A DNA stretch of 11,790 nucleotides, from contig PXQK01000080.1 of assembly GCA_003022085.1 (NCBI GenBank), positions 1 through 11,790 on the forward strand, in the 5' to 3' direction. Position 1 is the stretch's first letter; each line of letters opens with the position of its first letter. This stretch comes from Halobacteriales archaeon QH_10_65_19 (GTDB lineage: Archaea; Halobacteriota; Halobacteria; Halobacteriales; Haloarculaceae). The notes beneath the pieces were generated by a model. The model ran no database searches. It was not told where the DNA came from and saw only the letters and a program-made list of their open reading frames with translations. The translations under genes and the position numbers were made by a program. Below are positions 6,336 to 11,790 of the stretch, one piece after another.

Positions 6336-7144
6336 CAGGTCATCCCCCCCAGGTAGGCGTCGCGGACGTCCTGATCGGCCGCGATGTCGTCGGGCGTGCC
6401 CTCCGAGAGCACCTCGCCGCGGTGCAGTACTGTTATGCGGTCCGAGAGGTCCATCACGAGTTCGATATCGTGCTCGACGAGGACCAGCGTCTGGTCGACG
6501 AGCACCTCCTCGATCAGGTCGATCGTGTTGTGGGTCTCCTCCGGGCTCATCCCGGCGGTGGGCTCGTCGAACAGCACCAGTTCGGGTTCGGTCGCGAGGA
6601 CGACCCCGATCTCTAGTCGGCGTTTATCGCCGTAGGGCAGCGACGCCGCCTGCTCGTCCGCCGCTCCGGCGAGGCCGATCCGGTCGAGTATCCGGTCGGT
6701 GTCCGCGTTGATACCTTTGTACCGGTCGGTCGGCCGGAACAGCGCCTCCCTGAGGCCGTACTCGTCGCAGTGGAGCGCCTGTGCCGCCAGCCGGACGTTC
6801 TCGCGGACTGTTAGACCGTCGAAAATATTCGATATCTGGAACGATCGGGCCATCCCCCGTCGGATGCGCTCCTGTGGCGGCAGGTCCGTGATCGCCTCGC
6901 CGTCGAAGTAGACGGCGCCACCAGTGACGGGGAGTGCGCCGGAGATCAGGTCGAACAGCGTCGTTTTGCCGGCGCCGTTCGGGCCGATGATGCTCCGGAA
7001 CTCGCCGCGTTCGACAGAGACGGTAACGTCGTCGATAGCGGCGAAGTTGCCGAACTCCTTGCGGACGTTCTCGGTCCGGAGGATCGCCTCCCCGTCGGTC
7101 GGTTCGTCGGCAGCCGTCCGGTCGCCGTGCGTCTCGGCTCCCAT
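6335..7144 (-). CDS. livG: ABC transporter ATPase, LivG type
   Basis: A 269-residue ATPase, partner of LivF. Walker A is GPNGAGKTT at 54-62, the Q-loop is SFQISNIFDGLTVREN at 101-116 with Gln103, the signature is LPYGDKRRLEIG at 169-180 (the LSYG-type variant usual for LivG), Walker B is LVLFDEPTAGMS at 189-200 with Glu194, and the switch His225 is in VEHDIELVMDLSDRI. A long insertion between the Q-loop and signature (about 120-165) and the C-terminal DAYLGG are LivG hallmarks. The first 20 residues are a polar acidic extension. The ATG at 7144 overlaps the TGA that would end the unshifted livM frame (ATGA at 7143-7146), which shows where the permease gene originally stopped. The stop overlaps livF. 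Confidence 0.95.
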   Translation of the reverse strand: MGAETHGDRTAADEPTDGEAILRTENVRKEFGNFAAIDDVTVSVERGEFRSIIGPNGAGKTTLFDLISGALPVTGGAVYFDGEAITDLPPQERIRRGMARSFQISNIFDGLTVRENVRLAAQALHCDEYGLREALFRPTDRYKGINADTDRILDRIGLAGAADEQAASLPYGDKRRLEIGVVLATEPELVLFDEPTAGMSPEETHNTIDLIEEVLVDQTLVLVEHDIELVMDLSDRITVLHRGEVLSEGTPDDIAADQDVRDAYLGGMT

Positions 7145-7266
7145 CAGTCGTCACCTCCCCGTTCCGGGCTCTCGACGGGAGACGCTCCCCGGCGGTAGCC
7201 GTCAATGAGCCCCCGGACCTTCTCGGGGACGGAGATCAGCCCGCGCGGGAGGTAGATGACAAACAG
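7144..7266 (-). pseudogene. Out-of-frame C-terminal tail of LivM
   Basis: In the frame adjacent to the permease ORF, the minus strand codes for LFVIYLPRGLISVPEKVRGL and a further 20 residues ending ESPERGGDD, then TGA overlapping the livG start. LFVIYLPRGLISVPEKVR is the end of the last membrane segment and the conserved Pro-Arg-Gly-Leu motif of LivM proteins. The upstream permease frame enters this stretch one frame off and stops at 7236. The tail has no start of its own, so it is untranslated unless frameshifting occurs. It is the surviving end of livM after a small deletion near 7264-7270. Confidence 0.75.
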
Positions 7267-9176
7267 CCGAGGAGGTTGTCCTGGATCAGGTGCTCTAGCC
7301 CGAAGAAGGCGAAGGCGCCGACGATGGGCCCGAACAGCGTCCCCAGCCCGCCGAGAACGACGATCACGATGACCTCGCCGGACTTGAACCAGTCGGCGGC
7401 GGCCGGCGAGACGCCCACGGAGTTGAACGTGAACAGGACGCCCGCCATGGTGGCGAACGCGCCGCTGATCGTGAACGCCCGCCGCTTGTAGACCGTCGGG
7501 TTGTAGCCCAGAAAGCGGACGCGCTCCTCGTTCTCGCGGATCCCCTTCAGCACTGCGCCGAACGGCGAGTTGATGATCCGGCGGGCGAGGAGAAACGAGC
7601 CGACAAGCGTCCCCAGGACCACGTAATAAAAGAGGAGGTCGCCGGTCAGCGTCACCGGCCCGAGAAAGACGCCGACCTCGTCGAGGCGCACGCCGACGCC
7701 GCCGATCCCGTAGTACTGGGAGATGCCAAAGAGTCCCTCGGAGCCGCCCGTGATCTGGACGCCCTGGAGGTCCTCGGGACGACAGACCGGGACCGTCTCG
7801 CAGAAGCCGACGGCCCACCGGTCGATCCGGGTGAGGCTGCTGTGAAACAGCTCGGCGAAGGCCAGGGTGATCATCGCGAAGTAGACACCGTGGACGCGTA
7901 TCGAAAGGTAGCCGACAACCCAGGCGACGCCCGCGCCGACGAACACGGCGACGAACGCAGCCACGAACGCGGATTCAGTCAGGTTCATCAGGATCGTCGC
8001 CGAGACGTACGCCCCGAGACCCCAGAACAGGGCGTGTCCCAGCGAGACGAGGCCGGTGTACCCCATCACGAAGTCCAGCGCAAGCGCGAACAGTCCCCAG
8101 ATCAGGATCCGGATCACCAGGCCCTCGACGAGCGACGACCCGATCAGCGTCCCGGACAGCAGGGGTAGCACGGCGAGCAGCCCGACCATCCCCAGGCCGA
8201 GCGCGAACCGCTGGTCCGACCTGAGCAGGCTGCGGTCCGATCCAACCAGCAGGTCGCCGCTCTCCTCCTCGAACTCGGTTCCGAACAGCCCCTTGGGGCG
8301 GACCAGTAACACGCCGATCATCAGCACGAAGATGATCATCCCTTCGAGCTGGGGGAAGATGCGCGGGACGAGCAACCAGTCCAGTTCCGGTATCCCCGGC
8401 CGGATGATCGACTCTTGGAGGATACCGACGCCGAGACCGCCGAGAACGGCGCCCCTGAAACTCCCCAGCCCGCCGAGGACGACAATGACGAACGCCGTGA
8501 TGATAATGTCCGAGCCCATCCCGGTGGACACGCCCGAGCGGCCGGCCAGGACGATCCCCGCGACGGCCGCAAGGGCCGCGCCGATCCCGAACACGAGGGT
8601 GTAGTACCGGTCGACGTCGATCCCGAGGTTCCGGACCATCCGGCGGTCTTGTGCCCCTGCCCGGACGATCAGGCCGTACCTGGTGTGGTTGAGTGCGGCC
8701 CAGACGGCGAGCGTGATCCCGCCGCCGAACGCGATGATGAAAAACGCGTAGCGGCTGAACGTCGTGCCGGCGACCTCGAACGTGCCGGAGATGAGCTCCG
8801 GCCGGGAGAGCACCTGCGGCTGTGGTCCCCAGCCGATGATGATGAGGTCGTTTATGAGCAACACAAGGCCGAACGTCAGCAGGATGTGGTACAGCGGGTT
8901 CCGGTCGTACAGCGGGCGCACGGTGAACCGTTCGATCGCCACCCCGACCACGCCGACCAGCAGCGGCGCGATCAACAGCGCCACATAAAACCCCGCCCCG
9001 CCGCCGATGGGGGCGGAGACGGACAGTGCGAAGTACGCTCCCAGCGCGTACAGCTCCCCGTGGGCGAAGTTGATGACGTACATCACGCCGAAGATGACCG
9101 ACAGACCAGCGGCTATCAGCGCGTACCCCATCCCCACCGTCAGCCCGTCCAACAGCTGCTGTATTCCGATGACCAT
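7236..9176 (-). CDS. Fused LivH-LivM permease of a HAAT-type ABC importer, C-terminus frameshifted
   Basis: A 646-residue inner-membrane permease in which two normally separate subunits are joined. Residues 1-300 are LivH-like: GMGYALIAAGLSVIFGVMYV and INFAHGELYALGAYF near 16-49, an ATPase-coupling loop at about 163-187 (NHTRYGLIVRAGAQD, RNLGID), and VLGGLGSFRGAVLGG at 233-247. A polar linker follows (about 301-322, EFEEESGD, SDRSLLRSDQ). Residues 323-637 are LivM-like: MGYTGLVSLGHALFWGLGAY at 371-390, a second coupling loop at about 535-559 (NSPFGAVLKGIRENEERVR), and VLGGLGTLFGPIVGAF at 607-622. The protein should end with another membrane segment and an LAPRGL-type motif, but after QDNLLG (632-637) it reads nine foreign residues and stops. 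The correct tail continues in the next frame (7144-7266). It starts 8 bp after the binding-protein stop. Whether the truncated product folds is unknown. Confidence 0.93.
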   Translation of the reverse strand: MVIGIQQLLDGLTVGMGYALIAAGLSVIFGVMYVINFAHGELYALGAYFALSVSAPIGGGAGFYVALLIAPLLVGVVGVAIERFTVRPLYDRNPLYHILLTFGLVLLINDLIIIGWGPQPQVLSRPELISGTFEVAGTTFSRYAFFIIAFGGGITLAVWAALNHTRYGLIVRAGAQDRRMVRNLGIDVDRYYTLVFGIGAALAAVAGIVLAGRSGVSTGMGSDIIITAFVIVVLGGLGSFRGAVLGGLGVGILQESIIRPGIPELDWLLVPRIFPQLEGMIIFVLMIGVLLVRPKGLFGTEFEEESGDLLVGSDRSLLRSDQRFALGLGMVGLLAVLPLLSGTLIGSSLVEGLVIRILIWGLFALALDFVMGYTGLVSLGHALFWGLGAYVSATILMNLTESAFVAAFVAVFVGAGVAWVVGYLSIRVHGVYFAMITLAFAELFHSSLTRIDRWAVGFCETVPVCRPEDLQGVQITGGSEGLFGISQYYGIGGVGVRLDEVGVFLGPVTLTGDLLFYYVVLGTLVGSFLLARRIINSPFGAVLKGIRENEERVRFLGYNPTVYKRRAFTISGAFATMAGVLFTFNSVGVSPAAADWFKSGEVIVIVVLGGLGTLFGPIVGAFAFFGLEHLIQDNLLGCLSSTSRAG

Positions 9177-9184
9177 CTAGTGGA

Positions 9185-10468
9185 CTACAGGTTACAGTCG
9201 GTTTCCTCACATGGCGGCTGAGCCTCCTCGCCGTCCAGCCGCGTCAGAATGTCGACGCCGGCGACCTCGCCCTCCTCGGGGGCGACGTTCTGCCCCATCC
9301 ACACCGGGTTCGACGCCTGGTGGTCGCACTCCCGGAACGCGACCTCGCCGAATATCGTGTTGTGGGACATGCCCGGGAGCTGGTCTTTGACCACGTCGGG
9401 GTCGCGCGATCCGGCAGCCTGGATGCCGTTAGCGACCATCCGGACCGACTCGTAACCGACCCGGGAGAAGTTGTCCGGCAGCTGGTCGAACTCGTTCTGG
9501 TAGGCCTCGACGAACGACTGGTTGTCACCCGTCTCGATGCTCGGGACGTAGCGCGTCCCGCTGTAGATGTCGTAGGCCGCTGTCCCGGCACCGCCGCGGA
9601 CCACCGCAAACGACGCCGTTGTGGTGACGATCGGGATCTCGTCTTTCAGCCCGCGCTCGGCGGCCTGGACCAGGAACCGTATCAGGTGGCCGCCCGTCGC
9701 GCCCACAACCAGCGCGTCGGCCTGGTCGGTGTTCTCCTGGATCTGCGTGATCACCGACTCGAAGCTCTGGGCGTTCAGGTCCGATGCCGTCGACCCCACC
9801 TCCTCGTAGCCGTCGCTGAGGCGCTGCATCCGCCTGTCGACCTCCTCCTTGACAGACTGGCCGTACGCGTAGTCGGCGATCTGGTAGTGGATCTTGTCGC
9901 CGAGGTTCTCGACCATCCACTGTGTCATCACCTCCGCGATCTGGGCGGTGTTGCTCTCGAACCGGAACACGTACTCGTTACAGTTGCTCCCCGTAATCGA
10001 GACGGCGGCCGCCCCCGGCGTGTAGATGACCTCGTTCTCGAGCGCGACCTCGTTGATCGCCAGCGCGACCGAACTCGAGATCGCCCCCGTCAGGAACTGC
10101 GCGTCGTCCTGGTCGATCGCCTGCTGTGCCGCCTGTGTCCCGTCCTCCGGGTTCAGCTGCGTGTCGTACTCGTGGGTCGCGAACTCGAAGTCGTACTCGT
10201 CGCTCCCGTTGACCTGCTGGATCCCCAGCGTCTCGCCCCGGTTCCGTTCCTCGGCGAGTGCCGCGAAGTCGCCCGTGAACGGCTCCAGAACGCCGATGTG
10301 GACCTCGTCGAAATCCAACCCGCCGCCGGTATCACCGTTCTCGTCACCGTTGTCGTCGTCCACACCCCCGACACACCCGGCGAGACCCACCAGCCCGGCT
10401 GCGCCACCTGCTGTGACTGTTTTAAGAAAAGTGCGCCTGCTTTCATGCGCGTTGGTGTCACGACGCAT
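9185..10468 (-). CDS. Tat-exported lipoprotein, LivK-type substrate-binding protein
   Basis: A 427-residue extracellular binding protein that captures the solute for the importer. The N-terminus has a twin-arginine motif SRRTFLK at 10-16, a hydrophobic stretch and the lipobox LAGC at 29-32, so Cys32 should be lipidated after Tat export, the usual route for haloarchaeal binding proteins. An acidic flexible linker (VDDDNGDENGDTGGG) follows. The mature domain is a Peripla_BP_6/LivK-type type I fold: VHIGVLEPFTGDFAALAEER at 56-75, then a two-lobed body with DALVVGATGG, RVGYESVRMVANGIQAAG and AFRECDHQASNPVWMGQNV near the C-terminus, as in family members. There are few cysteines, including a C-terminal CEETDC pair. 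It is first in the operon with promoter sequences upstream. Family members bind branched-chain amino acids, amides or aromatic acids; the paaK linkage favours an aromatic acid. Confidence 0.94.
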   Translation of the reverse strand: MRRDTNAHESRRTFLKTVTAGGAAGLVGLAGCVGGVDDDNGDENGDTGGGLDFDEVHIGVLEPFTGDFAALAEERNRGETLGIQQVNGSDEYDFEFATHEYDTQLNPEDGTQAAQQAIDQDDAQFLTGAISSSVALAINEVALENEVIYTPGAAAVSITGSNCNEYVFRFESNTAQIAEVMTQWMVENLGDKIHYQIADYAYGQSVKEEVDRRMQRLSDGYEEVGSTASDLNAQSFESVITQIQENTDQADALVVGATGGHLIRFLVQAAERGLKDEIPIVTTTASFAVVRGGAGTAAYDIYSGTRYVPSIETGDNQSFVEAYQNEFDQLPDNFSRVGYESVRMVANGIQAAGSRDPDVVKDQLPGMSHNTIFGEVAFRECDHQASNPVWMGQNVAPEEGEVAGVDILTRLDGEEAQPPCEETDCNL

Positions 10469-10490
10469 ACCCCGTAATCACGGCCACCTG

Positions 10491-10516
10491 CTATAAATTG
10501 TGTGTTTTATATATAG
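10491..10516 (-). promoter_or_regulatory. Promoter region of the transporter operon (two candidate TATA boxes)
   Basis: On the minus strand two AT-rich boxes precede the binding-protein gene. CTATATATAAAAC (about 10504-10516) is the stronger match and would give a leader of about 16 nt. AATTTATAG (about 10491-10499) is 27 nt from the ATG and would give a leaderless mRNA. I cannot choose between them by eye. A large inverted repeat starts 7 bp upstream of the first box. Confidence 0.5.
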
Positions 10517-10522
10517 CGGTTT

Positions 10523-10564
10523 TATCAGTACTTCCGGTCCCCTGTCGACGGACCAGTACTGATA
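10523..10564. repeat. Inverted repeat upstream of the transporter operon (possible operator)
   Basis: Arms TATCAGTACT (10523-10532) and AGTACTGATA (10555-10564) are exact reverse complements. Inside them a second pair, GGTCC (10536-10540) and GGACC (10550-10554), adds five more pairs after a 3-nt bulge, leaving a 9-nt loop. It lies just upstream of the TATA box of the transporter operon, where haloarchaeal regulators bind. An operator is more likely than a terminator because no gene ends here. Confidence 0.6.
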
Positions 10565-10572
10565 CTGACGGA

Positions 10573-10593
10573 CGAAAATTTGCCGGATTTTCG
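10573..10593. repeat. Second, smaller inverted repeat in the same intergenic region
   Basis: CGAAAAT (10573-10579) and ATTTTCG (10587-10593) are exact reverse complements separated by 7 nt. This could be a dimeric-regulator site next to the larger repeat, or chance in an AT-richer stretch. Confidence 0.4.
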
Positions 10594-10658
10594 CCTGCCA
10601 GTATGAACCATCACTGTGACGTGTTCGTACAACCGTACCGCCGGCTGCAGGTGGGGAG

Positions 10659-10666
10659 TTTTTATC
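10659..10666 (+). promoter_or_regulatory. TATA-like box for the SppA-type gene
   Basis: TTTTTATC is centred about 28 nt upstream of the ATG at 10691, the spacing expected for a leaderless archaeal mRNA. It lies inside the longer in-frame extension that starts at 10616 and so argues against that start. Confidence 0.5.
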
Positions 10667-10690
10667 AGGGAGCGCACCCAGAGACCCTGC

Positions 10691-11686
10691 ATGGCTCTGT
10701 TGAGATCACTGGCCAGGCTGGCAGTGTTCCTCGCGGTCGTCGGCGTCACAGTCGCCGGCGGCTGGGCGTTGCTCGTTGAGTTCCCGGCGTCGACCCGCGA
10801 GCTACTCGGAATCGTCTTCCTGCTGGCGCTGGTTCCGGTGTTCGTCCGGGTGGCGAGCAGTGTCGCGAGCAGCGTTGCCCCGGGGTACAACGTCGCCGAG
10901 GTGAGCGTCACCGGCCCGATCTCGCGCTCGGAGGGCGGGAGCCCGCTCGCGTCGGGGCCGATCGGCACCGCAGCCGACAGGCTGGTCGAACAGATCGAGC
11001 GGGCCGACGACGACAGCAGCGTGCAGGCACTGCTGGTCCACCTGAACACGCCGGGCGGCGAGATTGTCCCGAGCGAGGATATCAAGCTCGCCGCCGAGCG
11101 CTTCGACGGGCCGACAGTCGCCTACGCCACGGACACCTGTGCAAGCGGCGGGTACGAAATCGCGAGCGGCTGTGACGAGATCTGGGCCCGCAACGGGAGT
11201 ATCGTCGGCTCGATCGGCGTCATCGGCTCGCGGGTGAACGCCGCCGACCTCGCGGATCGGCTCGGCGTCGAGTACGAACAGCTCACGGCCGGGGAGTACA
11301 AGGACGCAGGGACACCGCTGAAAGAGCTCGAGGAAGACGAACGCGAGTACCTACAGGGGATTGTTGACGACTACTACATCCAGTTCGTCGAGAACGTTGC
11401 CACACGCCGGGAGCTTGAACCCGAGGACATCGAGGAGACGGAAGCCCGCGTGTACCTCGGCGAGGAGGCCGCCGAGATCGGTCTCGTCGACGAACTCGGC
11501 ACCCGCACAGACGTCCGAGAGCGGCTGGAGGACGAGCTGGGAACGCCGGTGACGGTCAGGCGGTTCGAGCCGCAGTACAGTCTGACAGACCGTCTCGGCC
11601 GCGGGTCACAGCGGCTCGCCTACGCCTTCGGTGCCGGGATCGCCGGCCGATTCGCCGGCGACGGGAGCGGCTTCAGGCTCCGGTAA
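10691..11686 (+). CDS. SppA-type membrane serine protease (signal peptide peptidase, S49 family)
   Basis: A 331-residue membrane-anchored S49 peptidase, expected to degrade cleaved signal peptides or membrane proteins. Two hydrophobic segments, about 8-29 and 38-58, anchor it. The protease domain follows: VSVTGPIS at 71-78, LLVHLNTPGGEI at 114-124, and ATDTCASGGYEIAS at 146-159 with the likely nucleophile Ser152. Next come NGSIVGSIGVIGSRVN at 168-183 and AGEYKDAGTPL at 200-210 with Lys204 as general base, which together give the Ser-Lys dyad of archaeal and Bacillus SppA enzymes. ARVYLGEEAAEIGLVDELG at 252-270 closes the family core. The size matches the single-domain form rather than the tandem E. 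coli form. I chose the ATG at 10691 because the sequence from 10616 to 10690 contains the TATA box and codes for no family sequence. It is transcribed away from the transporter operon. Confidence 0.92.
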   Translation: MALLRSLARLAVFLAVVGVTVAGGWALLVEFPASTRELLGIVFLLALVPVFVRVASSVASSVAPGYNVAEVSVTGPISRSEGGSPLASGPIGTAADRLVEQIERADDDSSVQALLVHLNTPGGEIVPSEDIKLAAERFDGPTVAYATDTCASGGYEIASGCDEIWARNGSIVGSIGVIGSRVNAADLADRLGVEYEQLTAGEYKDAGTPLKELEEDEREYLQGIVDDYYIQFVENVATRRELEPEDIEETEARVYLGEEAAEIGLVDELGTRTDVRERLEDELGTPVTVRRFEPQYSLTDRLGRGSQRLAYAFGAGIAGRFAGDGSGFRLR

Positions 11687-11790
11687 CCCATCCAGGAGAC
11701 CGACGTTCCGGTGCCGCCGACAGTTGCCGCCTGCGACGATTCCACCGTCATCGGGAGCGACTTCTACGTGATGGACCGGGTGCATGGGAC
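11687..11790 (+). pseudogene. N-terminally truncated APH-type phosphotransferase fragment (runs off the right edge)
   Basis: The codons directly after the SppA-type stop, in the same frame, read QETDVPVPPTVAACDDSTVI then GSDFYVMDRVHG to the window end. Pro-Val-Pro followed by a Cys-Asp-Asp, Val-Ile-Gly and FYVM-D/E-R pattern is the N-lobe strand region of aminoglycoside-phosphotransferase/ACAD10-like kinases. In that family about 60-100 residues, including the ATP-binding glycine-rich turn, precede this point; here there is only the SppA-type gene. No ATG is available; the first possible starts (GTG 11711, ATG 11771) lie inside the fragment. I infer that the 5' part of a kinase gene was deleted up to the neighbouring stop codon. 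How much of the 3' part survives lies outside the window. Confidence 0.5.

Noticed and set aside
7975..9210. Alternative long minus frame over the permease
   Set aside because: Arg- and His-rich shadow of the LivHM frame with no hydrophobic segments. The permease frame has correct membrane segments.
9320..10477. 385-codon plus-strand frame opposite the binding protein
   Set aside because: Shadow of a gene with Tat motif, lipobox and LivK-type fold.
10616..10690. N-terminal extension of the SppA-type protein
   Set aside because: Contains the TATA-like box and a Cys/Arg/Trp-rich stretch foreign to the family. The ATG at 10691 begins the membrane anchor.
10498..10779. 93-codon plus-strand frame in the intergenic region before the SppA-type gene
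   Set aside because: Crosses the inverted repeats and the SppA-type start in another frame. Composition is not protein-like.
1..11790. CRISPR array, tRNA, rRNA, complete insertion sequence or defence system
   Set aside because: No regularly spaced repeats, no cloverleaf-like sequence and no transposase, nuclease or toxin motifs were seen on reading both strands. The only tandem array is the 60-bp one at 5481-5540.

Overview
The window comes from a haloarchaeon (class Halobacteria). The base composition is strongly GC-rich and the predicted proteins are very acidic. Several genes have a TATA-like box about 26-30 nt upstream of the start codon, which suggests leaderless mRNAs. The substrate-binding lipoprotein has a twin-arginine (Tat) signal with a lipobox, and archaemetzincin and a UPF0146 protein are present. 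I cannot name the genus from sequence alone.

Layout. (1) 1-811, minus: the N-terminal 270 residues of dihydroxy-acid dehydratase (IlvD), running off the left edge. (2) 958-1383, plus: a HIT-family nucleotide hydrolase. (3) 1384-1656: debris, including a fragment that looks like an MDR quinone oxidoreductase with its middle deleted. (4) 1657-3805: a housekeeping group made of a short acidic protein and archaemetzincin on the minus strand, divergent from a UPF0146 methyltransferase-like protein and a HAD phosphatase on the plus strand. The archaemetzincin and UPF0146 promoters interlock inside a 36-bp gap. (5) 3777-3950, minus: an open C-terminal-like fragment I do not recognise, squeezed between converging genes. 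(6) 10468 down to 3974, minus: a tightly packed operon coding for a Liv-type (HAAT) ABC importer and an aryl-acid CoA ligase. Its order of transcription is Tat-lipoprotein binding protein, fused LivH-LivM permease, LivG, LivF, a broken VOC (glyoxalase/epimerase-like) gene, and PaaK. (7) 10691-11686, plus: an SppA-type membrane serine protease, with a promoter region between it and the transporter that holds two inverted repeats. (8) 11687-11790: an N-terminally truncated piece of an aminoglycoside-phosphotransferase-like (APH) kinase, cut by the window edge.

How the genes fit together. The central operon is best read as an uptake-and-activation module: the importer brings in an organic acid, probably aromatic or phenylacetate-like, and PaaK converts it to a CoA thioester. 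The operon appears to be decaying or mis-sequenced. The permease loses its last membrane segment to an out-of-frame deletion, and the VOC gene is broken more than once. Counting the quinone-oxidoreductase and APH pieces, at least four separate deletion scars lie in 12 kb, all at gene ends or between genes. That pattern of small deletions is the most unusual property of the window. I found no CRISPR array, tRNA, rRNA or complete transposon.
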